Below, piece by piece: positions 50,704-59,672 of a stretch of 64,000 bases of DNA. Positions within the stretch are counted from its first letter, which is position 1; every line of letters begins with the position of its first letter. The notes under the pieces were generated by a model. The model had not been told where the DNA came from, did not search any database, and saw nothing but the letters and a program-made list of their open reading frames with translations. A program made the position numbers and the translations under genes. Origin of the DNA: Winogradskya consettensis. GTDB lineage: Bacteria > Actinomycetota > Actinomycetes > Mycobacteriales > Micromonosporaceae. The stretch lies in the NCBI RefSeq assembly GCF_018332715.1, contig NZ_BOQP01000042.1, forward strand, positions 48,370 to 112,369. Reading direction: 5' to 3'.

Positions 50704-51258
50704 GTGGCATACGACTCCGCAGCGACGAGAACCCGACTGCTGGACGCCGCCTACGACGAGTTCGTCGAGCGCGGTCTCGCCGGAGCGCGGGTCGACCGGA
50801 TCTCAGCGGCGGCGGCGGCCAACAAGCAGGCCATCTACGCGTACTTCGGGTCCAAGGACGGGCTCTTCGACGCGGTCCTCGATGCCAGGCTCAAGGTGCT
50901 GGCCGAGCTGGTGCCCTTCACCCCGGGTGACCTGCCCGGATACATCGGCGCGCTGTACGACCAGATCGTCGCCGATCGAGGTCTGGTGCGACTGACCCAG
51001 TGGAAGGCTCTGGAGCGCCCGAATGCGTCCCCGGGCGAGCTCGCAGCACACCTGGCCAAGGCCGGAGAGCTCGCCGAGGCCCGCGACGTCGACGCCGAGT
51101 ACGCCATGGACGTCCTGATGCTGACCCTGTCGATGGCACAGGCGTGGAGCGCCACGGCCCCCGAGATCCGCGACGTGAAGGCGGACCCGGAACGCGTCAA
51201 CCGGCACCGCGACACCCTGATCAGGGCAGTGACGGCGCTCGCCGAAAAGTTGTTCTAG
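50704..51258 (+). CDS. TetR-family regulator divergent from SDR
   Basis: This 184-residue protein starts at GTG 50704 (VAYDSAATRTRLLDAAYDEF). The helix-turn-helix region is ARVDRISAAAAANKQAIYAYFGSKDGLF (landmarks NKQAIYAYF and GSKDGLF), and the C-terminal part is a TetR ligand domain of the DUF1956/Rut-like size. Its stop TAG shares the CTAG at 51255-51258 with the stop of the convergent response-regulator gene. Confidence 0.92.
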   Translation: MAYDSAATRTRLLDAAYDEFVERGLAGARVDRISAAAAANKQAIYAYFGSKDGLFDAVLDARLKVLAELVPFTPGDLPGYIGALYDQIVADRGLVRLTQWKALERPNASPGELAAHLAKAGELAEARDVDAEYAMDVLMLTLSMAQAWSATAPEIRDVKADPERVNRHRDTLIRAVTALAEKLF

Positions 51259-51662
51259 CGCTTCGACAGGTGCTCGGCCACGACGGCGACCAGGTCCGCG
51301 GCGGCGTAGGGCTTGTCGAGGAAGCCGTCGCAGCCCGCCTCGATGGCGGCCGCGCGGTCCTGGGGCAGCACGCTCGCCGTCACCGCGACCACGCTCGGCT
51401 TGCGGCGGCCCGCGCCGACCTTGCCGGCGGCCAGCTCGCTCGCCAGGGACAGGCCGTTGCCATCGGGCAGGTTCATGTCGAGCAGGACGAGGTCGACGTC
51501 CTGGCTGCTCAGCTGGGTGCGCGCCGCGCCGAGGCTGGAGGCGTCCAGGACCTCGGCGTCGCGTACGGCGGCGATCGCGGCCCGGGCCAGGACGGCCTTG
51601 ACCAGCGTACGGTTCAGCTCCTCGTCCTCGACCAGCAGGATTCGGGGATTGTCGGCCGTCAC
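51255..51662 (-). CDS. Single-domain response regulator
   Basis: This 135-residue stand-alone receiver has the acidic pair in LLVEDEELNRTL, the phospho-acceptor in LVLLDMNLPDG, and the conserved Lys in GFLDKPYAAADLV. It has no output domain, so it acts by protein contact or as a relay step. It overlaps the hybrid kinase by ATGA and is its obvious partner. Confidence 0.93.
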   Translation of the reverse strand: MTADNPRILLVEDEELNRTLVKAVLARAAIAAVRDAEVLDASSLGAARTQLSSQDVDLVLLDMNLPDGNGLSLASELAAGKVGAGRRKPSVVAVTASVLPQDRAAAIEAGCDGFLDKPYAAADLVAVVAEHLSKR

Positions 51663-54295
51663 GGGCTCTCCTTCTCGTCCACGTCTTCCGCACCGCGTAC
51701 GCCCAGCAGCGGAGCGAGCTTCTCGGAGCCGGCGCCCCCGGCCATCGCGTCGGCGACGATGCCGCCGGCCATCGCGGTCGCGACCAGGGAGGCCTCGCCC
51801 GCCGTCGACGCGAGCCCGAGCACGGGGGTCCGCCGGGTCGACGGCTCCTGCTCCATGGCCGCCAGCATGCTGAAGCCGTCGACGGCCGGGGACTGCATGT
51901 CGCAGACGATCAGGTCGAACTGGCTCTCGCGGCTCATCGCCAGCCCGTCGTGCCCGTCGGCCACGGCCACCACGTCGGCGCCGCCGGCCCGCAGGCCGTC
52001 CTCGATCGCCTGCCGGATGGTGTCGTCGTGATCGACGACCAGCACCCGCGGGGCGGCGGGGCGGGCGGCCACCGAACGGGCCAGCGCGCCGAGCAGGGCG
52101 GCCTGGTCGACCGGCTTCACGAAGTAGTCGCGGGCGCCGAGCGCGAGCCCGGCCTGCCGCTCGTCGATGATCGTGGCGAAGAAGACCGGGATGTCGGCGA
52201 GGCGCCGGTCGGCCTTGAGCCGCCGGATGACCTCGAAGCCGTCGATGCCGGGCAGCGCGACGTCGAGCACGATCGCGTCGGGTGGGCGGGCGCCGGCTGC
52301 GGTCAGGCCCGCTTCGCCCGTCCCGGCCACGTCCACCTGGTATCCGGCGTGCTCCAGCTGGGTCTGCAACAGTTCGGCGGACTGCGGGTCGTCCTCCACC
52401 AGCAGCACCCGGGCACCCTCGCCCGAGCTGGTGGAGGTGAGGGACTGGACGACGACGGCGCCCGGTAGGCGTACGGAGAAGGCACTGCCGTAGCCGAGCT
52501 CGGATCGCAGCGAGATCTCCCCGCCGTGCGCCTCCACCAGCCGTTTTGTCAGTGCCAGCCCGAGCCCGGTGCCCGCCCGCTGCCGGTCCGGATCGCCGAC
52601 CTGCTGGAATTCCTCGAAGACCCGTTCCTGATCCTCGGCGGCGATGCCCACACCGTCGTCCGCGACCGTCACGATGACGTTCTCGCCGTCGCGAACCGTC
52701 GAGACGGTCAGCTGGCCGCCCTCCGGCGTGAACTTGATCGCGTTCGAGAGCAGGTTCTCCACGATCTGCCGGAACCGCACCCGGTCGGCACTCGCGGTGG
52801 CCGGCGACAGCTCGGTCACCACCGTCAGCGACTTCGTGATGAGCAGCGGCGACAGGCCGGTGAGCAGCTCCTGCACCGCCGTGTCGATGCGCAACGGCGC
52901 CAGCCGCAGCTCCAGGCGCCCGGCCTCGACCTTCGCCAGATCGAGAATGTCGTTGATCAGCCCGAGCAGGTGCCGCCCGCTGGTGTGGATGTGCTCGACC
53001 CAGTCCGCGGGGACCAGGCGGCGGTCACCGTCCGGCTCCTCCTGACGCATCAGATCGCTGAAACCGATGATCGCATTCAGAGGTGTACGCAGCTCGTGGC
53101 TCATGTTCGCCAGGAACGCGCTCTTCGCCTGGCTGGCCCGGGTCAGCGCCTCCACGGAACTGCTCAGCTCGTTCGCGAGCCGGCGCTGCGCGGTCACCAC
53201 GGACATCCGCTCCGCGAGAATCCCGGCCTGCCCGCCGAGCAGTGCGAACAGCCGCAGGTCGTCGTCGCTGAACAGGCTCCGGTGCCGGTTGAACAGCAGC
53301 ACCGCCCCTTCCGCGTCCGGCGGCACCGGCATGCTCAGCAACGTCACGAAGTCATCGCCCAGATCGTCGCCGTAGTGTTCGACCAGCGCGTCGCCGCCCT
53401 CACGCAGCCGAGCGGGCTGACCCGCGCGGATCAGCTGCGTCAGATCGTCAAAACCGAGCTCTTCCGGGGTACGGATGCTGGGCCCCGCGTACGCGATCGG
53501 AGCGAGAAGACCGTCGGAGCGCGGCATCAGTACGGCAACCGCGTCCGCTCCGGTCTGCACGCGCATGATGTCCGCGTAGGTCTGCCAGACCTCCTCGGCG
53601 GAGTCGACCTGGGCCCGCAACATACGTTCGCTGACGGACTGGGCGGTGGTGGCCGAGAAGGCCCGGCGCAGCCAGCGGGGTGGGGCGAAGGCGATCAGGT
53701 AACCGATGCTGCAGATCAGTCCGAGCGCGCGATAGGGCGCGAGGAACTGGTCCTCTTTCTGGATGATGGCAGTCGCGCCGAGCAGGGAGATCATCGCGGC
53801 GAACAGCAGCGTGGTCGCCGCGGCTGCGGTCAGACGTGCCCGGTTCGCGCCGGTCCTGGTCCGGGCCTTGCCGAACAGCAACCAGGCGGCGGCCACCTCG
53901 ATCAGCACGAAGCCGGCGGACGCAAGGGTCCAGCGCCAGTAGACGACCGCGCCTGAGACGGCGACGATCGGAGCCGCTGTGCCGACGAAAACCGCCAGCG
54001 CCGCCCAGTTCATCCAGCGCGGAACAGCGCGTAGCCGGGCCGCCAGCCGTACGGTCAGGTAGGACTGCGCAAACAGCACGGCCAGTGTGATGCTGGTCAC
54101 CCACAGTGGCGGCACGATGTCCAGCGGCTGGAGCAGGATGACCGCGAACCAGAGGGTGCACGGCAGGAAGATCAGAGTGACGTCGCGTTGCAACGGGTCG
54201 CGTCGCCGCAGGTAGCCGAGTCCGGCCCGCAGGAACAGAGCCGCGAACATGCACTCCGCAGCGATCGGGACGAGATAGCTCAAGCCCACTCTCAT
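51659..54295 (-). CDS. Membrane hybrid histidine kinase with GAF and two receiver domains
   Basis: This 878-residue protein starts at ATG 54295. Seven or so TM helices (1-210) resemble an MASE-like membrane sensor. They are followed by a GAF domain (about 235-370), HisKA with His400 (ANMSHELRTPLNAI), HATPase (about 460-610, LLSNAIKFTPEGG; GTGLGLALTKRLV), receiver 1 with Asp678 (IVLDVALPG) and Lys in YFVKPVD, and receiver 2 with Asp799 (IVCDMQSP). Receiver 2 lacks the conserved Lys-Pro and ends in an Ala/Gly-rich segment. A single receiver protein follows in ATGA overlap. Confidence 0.93.
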   Translation of the reverse strand: MRVGLSYLVPIAAECMFAALFLRAGLGYLRRRDPLQRDVTLIFLPCTLWFAVILLQPLDIVPPLWVTSITLAVLFAQSYLTVRLAARLRAVPRWMNWAALAVFVGTAAPIVAVSGAVVYWRWTLASAGFVLIEVAAAWLLFGKARTRTGANRARLTAAAATTLLFAAMISLLGATAIIQKEDQFLAPYRALGLICSIGYLIAFAPPRWLRRAFSATTAQSVSERMLRAQVDSAEEVWQTYADIMRVQTGADAVAVLMPRSDGLLAPIAYAGPSIRTPEELGFDDLTQLIRAGQPARLREGGDALVEHYGDDLGDDFVTLLSMPVPPDAEGAVLLFNRHRSLFSDDDLRLFALLGGQAGILAERMSVVTAQRRLANELSSSVEALTRASQAKSAFLANMSHELRTPLNAIIGFSDLMRQEEPDGDRRLVPADWVEHIHTSGRHLLGLINDILDLAKVEAGRLELRLAPLRIDTAVQELLTGLSPLLITKSLTVVTELSPATASADRVRFRQIVENLLSNAIKFTPEGGQLTVSTVRDGENVIVTVADDGVGIAAEDQERVFEEFQQVGDPDRQRAGTGLGLALTKRLVEAHGGEISLRSELGYGSAFSVRLPGAVVVQSLTSTSSGEGARVLLVEDDPQSAELLQTQLEHAGYQVDVAGTGEAGLTAAGARPPDAIVLDVALPGIDGFEVIRRLKADRRLADIPVFFATIIDERQAGLALGARDYFVKPVDQAALLGALARSVAARPAAPRVLVVDHDDTIRQAIEDGLRAGGADVVAVADGHDGLAMSRESQFDLIVCDMQSPAVDGFSMLAAMEQEPSTRRTPVLGLASTAGEASLVATAMAGGIVADAMAGGAGSEKLAPLLGVRGAEDVDEKESP

Positions 54296-54396
54296 ATCGG
54301 GATCAACTGTAGCGTTTCAGGCACTCCGGGAGACCGATACTCTTACGCCTGGTCGACGCAGGTGAAATCGGTCGGCACACAGGGGAGGGCGCGGAG

Positions 54397-55320
54397 ATGC
54401 AGCGGTGGCGCGGCTACGAGGCGGTGCCGGGCGGTTTCGGGCGGTCCGTGGTGACGATCGGCGTCTACGACGGCGTGCACCGCGGGCACCAGGCGATCAT
54501 CGGGCACGCCGTGAAACGGGCCCGCGATCTCGGCCTGCAGTCCGTCGTGGTCACGTTCGATCCGCACCCGGCCGAGGTGGTGCGCCCGGGTTCGCACCCG
54601 GCGGTGCTCACCGAGCCGGCACGGCATGCCGAGCTGATCGAGCAGCTGGGCGTCGACGCGTTGTGCGTGGTGCCGTTCACGCCGGAGTTCTCGCGGCTGA
54701 GCCCCGAGGAGTTCGTGCACGACGTCCTGGTCGAGGCCCTGCATGCCGCGGTGGTCGTCGAGGGGGACAACTTCCGCTTCGGGCACAGGGCTGCCGGCGA
54801 CCTGGCGATGCTGGCGAAGCTCGGCAACACGTTCGGCTACACCGTCGAGGAGGCGCCGCTCGTCACCGTTGACGGGCTGGTCTTCTCCTCCACCTACATC
54901 CGCAGCTGCATCGCCGCCGGTGATGTCGCCGCCGCCGCTGCCGCGCTCGGCCGCCCGCACAATCTGGCCGGCGTCGTGGTCCGGGGCGATCAGCGTGGCA
55001 GGGAGCTGGGCTTCCCGACGGCCAACCTGATGTGCCATCGCTACGCGGCGATCCCCGCGGACGGCGTCTATGCGGCCTGGATGCGGCGGGGTGCCGAGTC
55101 GCACCGGGCCTCGGTTTCCATCGGGACAAATCCGACGTTCTCCGGCACTGAGCGTCGGGTCGAGGCCTATGTTCTCGACTTCGACGGTGACCTTTACGGC
55201 GAGCGGGTCGAGCTCGACTTCGTGGCGCACCTGCGTGAGCAGCGGACATATACCGGCATCGAGCCCTTGATCACCCAGATCAACGAGGACGTGCAACGTA
55301 CCCGCGAGCTGCTGCCTTAA
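54397..55320 (+). CDS. ribF: Bifunctional riboflavin kinase/FAD synthetase
   Basis: This 307-residue enzyme makes FMN from riboflavin and then FAD. The N-terminal adenylyltransferase has TIGVYDGVHRGHQ and SSTYIRSCI. The C-terminal kinase has GDQRGRELGFPTANL and YGERVELDFVAHLREQ. ATG 54397 is preceded by GGGGAGGGCGCGGAG. It begins the ribF-rpsO-pnp segment and is divergent from the hybrid kinase. Confidence 0.96.
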   Translation: MQRWRGYEAVPGGFGRSVVTIGVYDGVHRGHQAIIGHAVKRARDLGLQSVVVTFDPHPAEVVRPGSHPAVLTEPARHAELIEQLGVDALCVVPFTPEFSRLSPEEFVHDVLVEALHAAVVVEGDNFRFGHRAAGDLAMLAKLGNTFGYTVEEAPLVTVDGLVFSSTYIRSCIAAGDVAAAAAALGRPHNLAGVVVRGDQRGRELGFPTANLMCHRYAAIPADGVYAAWMRRGAESHRASVSIGTNPTFSGTERRVEAYVLDFDGDLYGERVELDFVAHLREQRTYTGIEPLITQINEDVQRTRELLP

Positions 55321-55341
55321 TCGGCTGGTAAGGTTGACACC

Positions 55342-55360
55342 GGATCGGCTTATCCGATCC
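55342..55360 (+). promoter_or_regulatory. Hairpin in the rpsO leader
   Basis: GGATCGG (55342-55348) pairs with CCGATCC (55354-55360) around CTTAT, 22 bp after ribF and 110 bp before rpsO. A TTGACA (55334-55339) directly precedes it. It could be a weak terminator for ribF or part of S15 feedback control; neither is certain. Confidence 0.4.
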
Positions 55361-55471
55361 AGGGTCTCGCCCGCCTGCCCGACGCCGCGGGCCGCGAGGA
55401 AACCGGGTCACTCGTGCAATTCGAGTCACTCGGCCGCCCGAGTCAATCGGCAACACAGAATCACGGAGAAC

Positions 55472-55741
55472 ATGGCGCTCGATCAAGAGACCAAGACCAA
55501 GATCATGACTGAGTACGCGACCCTGGAGGGCGACACCGGCTCTCCCGAGGTTCAGGTCGCGATGCTCACCAAGCGGATCGCCGACCTCACCGAGCACCTC
55601 AAGGTGCACAAGCACGACCACCACAGCCGTCGTGGTCTGCTGCTTCTGGTGGGTCGTCGCCGCCGCCTGCTGAACTACGTTCAGAAGAAGGACATCGCGC
55701 GCTACCGGACGCTCATCGAGCGTCTCGGCCTGCGCCGATAG
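55472..55741 (+). CDS. rpsO: 30S ribosomal protein S15
   Basis: This 89-residue protein starts at ATG 55472 behind CGGAGAAC. The signature is TGSPEVQVAMLTKRIADLTEHL and HKHDHHSRRGLL, ending LLNYVQKKDIARYRTLIERL. It binds 16S rRNA in the central domain. A longer frame upstream has no family similarity. The rpsO-pnp order is conserved in most bacteria. Confidence 0.98.
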   Translation: MALDQETKTKIMTEYATLEGDTGSPEVQVAMLTKRIADLTEHLKVHKHDHHSRRGLLLLVGRRRRLLNYVQKKDIARYRTLIERLGLRR

Positions 55742-55748
55742 CTTGATC

Positions 55749-55778
55749 GGGGGAGTAGCCCAACGGGGCTGCTCCCCC
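55749..55778 (+). terminator. Long hairpin between rpsO and pnp, likely RNase III site or terminator
   Basis: GGGGGAGTAGCCC (55749-55761) pairs with GGGCTGCTCCCCC (55766-55778), 13 bp with one wobble and an AACG loop. No U tract follows. In E. coli and Streptomyces, RNase III cleaves a hairpin in this position to control pnp mRNA, so processing is more likely than termination. Confidence 0.7.
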
Positions 55779-55940
55779 GAGCTTCAACCCACGGACCCGC
55801 GCGGCCACAGTTCTTCTGACGGCACCGGTCCTCGGTAGTGGTTCCCGGGCCAGAATCCCGGGCACTTCGATCGAAGACCGGCCACGCTGCAACCGCGCTG
55901 TAGAGACCGCCGGGTCCTCGACGAAGGAGTACCGCACCAC

Positions 55941-58277
55941 ATGACAGAGCAGAAAGCTCTCGGCACCGAATCTCGCACCGCAGTGATCGACAACGGGGCG
56001 TTCGGCACCCGTGAGATCACTTTCTCCACCGGCAAGCTCGCGAAGCAGGCCGGCGGCTCGGTCATCGTCCAGCTGGGCGAGACCACCGTTCTTTCGACCA
56101 CCACGGCCGGTAAGCACCCGAAGGAGCACTTCGACTTCTTCCCGCTGACGGTCGACGTCGAGGAGCGGATGTACGCCGCGGGCCGCATCCCCGGCTCGTT
56201 CTTCCGCCGGGAGGGTCGTCCCAGCGAGGACGCGATCCTCACCTGCCGCCTGATCGACCGGCCGCTGCGCCCGTCGTTCACCAAGGGCCTGCGCAACGAG
56301 GTTCAGGTCGTCGAGACCGTCCTCACGCTCGACCCGGCGCACCCCTACGACGTCGTCGCCATGAACGGCGCCTCGATGTCGACCAAGCTCTCCGGCCTGC
56401 CGTTCAGCGGCCCGGTCGGCTCGACCCGCGTGGCGCACATCGAAGGCCAGTGGGTCGCGTTCCCGACCATCGAGGAGCTCGAGCGGGCCACCTTCGACAT
56501 GGTCGTCGCCGGTCGGGTCGTCGGTGACGACGTCGCGATCATGATGGTCGAGGCCGAGGCCACCCCGCACGCGGTCAAGCTGATCGCCGCCGGTGCCACC
56601 GCGCCGACCGAAGAGGTCGTGGCGAGCGGTCTTGAGGCCGCCAAGCCCGCGATCCGCGAGCTGTGCCGCGCGCAGAGCGAGCTGGCCGAGATCGCCGCGA
56701 AGCCGGTCCAGGAGTTCCCGGTCTTCCTCGACTACCAGGACGACGTCTACTCCGCGGTCGTCGAGGCCGTTCGCGAGGAGACCGCCGAGGCCCTCAAGAT
56801 CGCCGCCAAGCAGGAGCGCGAAGAGGCCCTCGACCGGGTCAAGGACAAGGCGCACGAGCTGCTCGACGCCCAGTTCGAGGGTCGCGAGAAGGAGATCAGC
56901 GCGGCGTTCCGCTCGGTCACCAAGTCCGAGGTGCGCCAGCGCGTGCTACGCGAGCAGGTCCGCATCGACGGCCGTGGCCCGCGTGACATCCGCCCGCTGA
57001 GTGCCGAGGTCGGCATCCTCCCGCGCGTGCACGGCTCGGCGCTGTTCGAGCGTGGCGAGACCCAGATCATGGGCGTCACCACGCTGAACATGCTGCGCAT
57101 GGAGCAGGCCCTGGACACCCTCTCCCCGGAGAAGTCCAAGCGCTACATGCACAACTACAACTTCCCGCCGTACTCCACCGGTGAGACCGGCCGGGTCGGT
57201 TCGCCGAAGCGCCGCGAGATCGGTCACGGCGCGCTGGCCGAGCGGGCACTGGTGCCCGTGCTGCCGTCGCGCGAGGAGTTCCCCTACGCGATCCGTCAGG
57301 TCTCCGAGGCCCTCGGCTCCAACGGCTCCACCTCGATGGGTTCGGTCTGCGCCTCGACGCTGGCCCTGCTCAGCGCCGGTGTGCCGCTGAAGGCGCCGGT
57401 CGCCGGCATCGCCATGGGCCTCATCTCCGACGAGGTCGACGGCAAGACCCAGTACATCGCGCTGACCGACATCCTCGGTGCCGAGGACGCGTTCGGTGAC
57501 ATGGACTTCAAGGTCGCCGGCACGAGCGAGTTCGTCACGGCGCTGCAGCTCGACACCAAGCTCGACGGCATCCCGTCGGACGTGCTCGCCGGTGCGCTGC
57601 AGCAGGCCCACGAGGCCCGCGCCACGATCCTCGGTGTGATGACCGCGGCGATCGAGGGCCCGGCCACGATGAGTGACTACGCCCCGCGGGTCACCACGGT
57701 GAAGATCCCGGTCGACAAGATCGGCATGGTCATCGGCCCGAAGGGCCAGACGATCAACGCCATCCAGGACGAGACCGGCGCCGACATCTCGATCGAGGAC
57801 GACGGCACGATCTACGTCGGCGCGACGAACGGCCCCTCGGCCGACGCCGCGGTGGAGCGGATCAACGCCATCGCCAACCCGACGCTGCCGAAGATGGGCG
57901 ACAAGTTCCTCGGCACGGTCGTGAAGACGGCCGCGTTCGGCGCGTTCATCTCGCTGCTCCCGGGCCGCGACGGCCTGCTGCACATCTCCAAGGTGGGCGA
58001 CGGCAAGCGCGTCGACAAGGTTGAGGACTTCCTCAACGTCGGCGACAAGGTCGAGGTCTCGATCGCGGACATCGACAACCGCGGCAAGATCTACCTGGAC
58101 AAGGTCCGCCCCGAGGGCGAGGAGGCTCCGGCCGCCCCCGCCGCCGCTGCGGATGGTGACAAGCCCCGCGAGGAGCGCGCCCCGCGCGCCGAGCGTGGTG
58201 GCGACCGGGCCGAGGGTGGCGAGCCTCGCCGCCGCCGTGCCCGTCCCGCCGGTGACCGCGGCGGAGACCGCGGCTAA
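55941..58277 (+). CDS. pnp: Polyribonucleotide nucleotidyltransferase (PNPase)
   Basis: This 778-residue enzyme phosphorolytically degrades RNA 3' to 5' and can add tails. Two RNase PH-like cores (residues about 10-230 and 330-560), a helical linker, a KH domain (VDKIGMVIGPKGQTINAIQDETGADI) and an S1 domain (GTVVKTAAFGAFISLLPGRDGLLHIS) are clear. A C-terminal tail of about 40 residues is Ala/Glu then Arg/Gly-rich (RAERGGDRAEGG), as in other actinobacterial forms. The leader of 200 bp holds the RNase III-type hairpin. Confidence 0.97.
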   Translation: MTEQKALGTESRTAVIDNGAFGTREITFSTGKLAKQAGGSVIVQLGETTVLSTTTAGKHPKEHFDFFPLTVDVEERMYAAGRIPGSFFRREGRPSEDAILTCRLIDRPLRPSFTKGLRNEVQVVETVLTLDPAHPYDVVAMNGASMSTKLSGLPFSGPVGSTRVAHIEGQWVAFPTIEELERATFDMVVAGRVVGDDVAIMMVEAEATPHAVKLIAAGATAPTEEVVASGLEAAKPAIRELCRAQSELAEIAAKPVQEFPVFLDYQDDVYSAVVEAVREETAEALKIAAKQEREEALDRVKDKAHELLDAQFEGREKEISAAFRSVTKSEVRQRVLREQVRIDGRGPRDIRPLSAEVGILPRVHGSALFERGETQIMGVTTLNMLRMEQALDTLSPEKSKRYMHNYNFPPYSTGETGRVGSPKRREIGHGALAERALVPVLPSREEFPYAIRQVSEALGSNGSTSMGSVCASTLALLSAGVPLKAPVAGIAMGLISDEVDGKTQYIALTDILGAEDAFGDMDFKVAGTSEFVTALQLDTKLDGIPSDVLAGALQQAHEARATILGVMTAAIEGPATMSDYAPRVTTVKIPVDKIGMVIGPKGQTINAIQDETGADISIEDDGTIYVGATNGPSADAAVERINAIANPTLPKMGDKFLGTVVKTAAFGAFISLLPGRDGLLHISKVGDGKRVDKVEDFLNVGDKVEVSIADIDNRGKIYLDKVRPEGEEAPAAPAAAADGDKPREERAPRAERGGDRAEGGEPRRRRARPAGDRGGDRG

Positions 58278-58302
58278 TCACCACATGACAACGAGCACTA
58301 AC

Positions 58303-58330
58303 CGCGGGCAGGCCGAAAGGCCTGCCCGCG
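58303..58330 (+). terminator. Terminator after pnp
   Basis: CGCGGGCAGGCC (58303-58314) pairs perfectly with GGCCTGCCCGCG (58319-58330) across a GAAA tetraloop, followed by TTACTA. If the peptidase started at ATG 58285 this hairpin would be inside its coding sequence, which is one reason to prefer the later start. Confidence 0.85.
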
Positions 58331-58371
58331 TTACTACCCCATCCGGCCGGCCCGCCGCCGCCCTCAAACGG

Positions 58372-59661
58372 ATGAGGACCGATTCCCTGCAAGACGGTGT
58401 ACGCCGGACAACTCTCCCGTCCGGCCTGCGCATCCTCACCGAGGCGATCCCGACGACCCGCAGCGCCGCACTCGGCGTGTGGGTCCGGATCGGCTCCCGC
58501 GATGAGACGCCCGCGATGTCCGGCGCCTCGCACTTCCTCGAACACCTGCTGTTCAAGGGCACGGAGAAGCGCTCGGCCCTCGACATCTCCGCGGAGATCG
58601 AGGCCGTCGGCGGCGAGACCAACGCCTTCACCACGAAGGAATACACCTGCTACTACGCGCGGGTGCTCGACGCCGATCTGCCGCTCGCCATCGACGTGCT
58701 CTGTGACGCCGTCGCCAACTCGGTGCTCGCCCCGGCCGACGTGGAGACCGAGCGTGGCGTGATCCTCGAGGAGATCGCCATGCACGACGACGAGCCCGGT
58801 GACGAGGTGCACGACGTCTTCAGCGAGGCGATCTTCGGTCCGGGCACGGCGCTGGGCCGGTTGATCTCCGGCACCGAGGAGACCATCACGCCGATGACGC
58901 GTACGCAGATCAACCGGTTCTACCGCAGCCGGTACAAAGCGTCCGAGATCGTCATCACCGCGGCCGGCAACCTCGAGCACGCCAAGGTCGTCAAGCTCGT
59001 CCGGGCAGCACTTGCGGGCAGTCCGCTCGATCACGAGCCCGAGCAGGCGAAACCGCGCTCGACGACCCGCCACAAGACGCAGCGCCCGGCGACGGTGGTC
59101 CGTAACCGGGACACCGAGCAGGCCCACCTCGTCCTCGGCGGGATCGGCATCACCCGCGACGACGAACGGCGTTTCGCGCTGGGCGTGCTCAACAACGTCC
59201 TCGGCGGGGGCATGTCGAGCCGGTTGTTCCAGGAGATCCGGGAGAAGCGCGGGCTCGCGTATTCGGTCTACTCCTACGGCAGCCAGTACGCCGACGCCGG
59301 CCTCTTCGGCGTCTATGCGGGCTGCGCGCCGGGCAAGGCCGACGAGGTGCTGAAACTGATCCGCGCCGAGTTGGCCGCGGTGGCAGCCGACGGCATCACC
59401 GAGGCCGAGCTGGCGCGGGGCAAGGGCATGGTCAAGGGCTCGTACGTCCTCGGCCTGGAGGACACCGGCTCGCGGATGAGCCGCCTCGCGAAGTCCGAGC
59501 TGCTCTACGGCGACCTGATGGGCGTCGATGAGCTGCTGGCCCGGGTCGACGAGGTCACCCTCCAGGAATGCAACGAGCTCGCCGCCGACCTGTTCACCCA
59601 GCCGATGTCCCTTGCGGTGGTCGGGCCGTTCGACGACGACGCCTTCGCGGCCGCCAGCTAA
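58372..59661 (+). CDS. M16-family zinc metallopeptidase
   Basis: This 429-residue single-unit M16 peptidase (pitrilysin/processing-peptidase fold) has the inverted zinc motif HFLEHLLFKG with the downstream Glu in the EVHD/ETERGVILEEIAMHDDEP region. The C-terminal half has the RGLAYSVYSYGSQYADAG segment. ATG 58372 is chosen because it lies after the pnp terminator. An in-frame ATG at 58285 would span the hairpin. No strong ribosome site is present at either. The homologue next to pnp in mycobacteria is PepR, as I recall. Confidence 0.9.
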   Translation: MRTDSLQDGVRRTTLPSGLRILTEAIPTTRSAALGVWVRIGSRDETPAMSGASHFLEHLLFKGTEKRSALDISAEIEAVGGETNAFTTKEYTCYYARVLDADLPLAIDVLCDAVANSVLAPADVETERGVILEEIAMHDDEPGDEVHDVFSEAIFGPGTALGRLISGTEETITPMTRTQINRFYRSRYKASEIVITAAGNLEHAKVVKLVRAALAGSPLDHEPEQAKPRSTTRHKTQRPATVVRNRDTEQAHLVLGGIGITRDDERRFALGVLNNVLGGGMSSRLFQEIREKRGLAYSVYSYGSQYADAGLFGVYAGCAPGKADEVLKLIRAELAAVAADGITEAELARGKGMVKGSYVLGLEDTGSRMSRLAKSELLYGDLMGVDELLARVDEVTLQECNELAADLFTQPMSLAVVGPFDDDAFAAAS

Positions 59662-59672
59662 CCTGGGACCCC

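Noticed and set aside
55334..55471. Longer start of rpsO at 55334
   Set aside because: S15 is 89 residues and starts MALDQETK; the extension is leader RNA with a hairpin.
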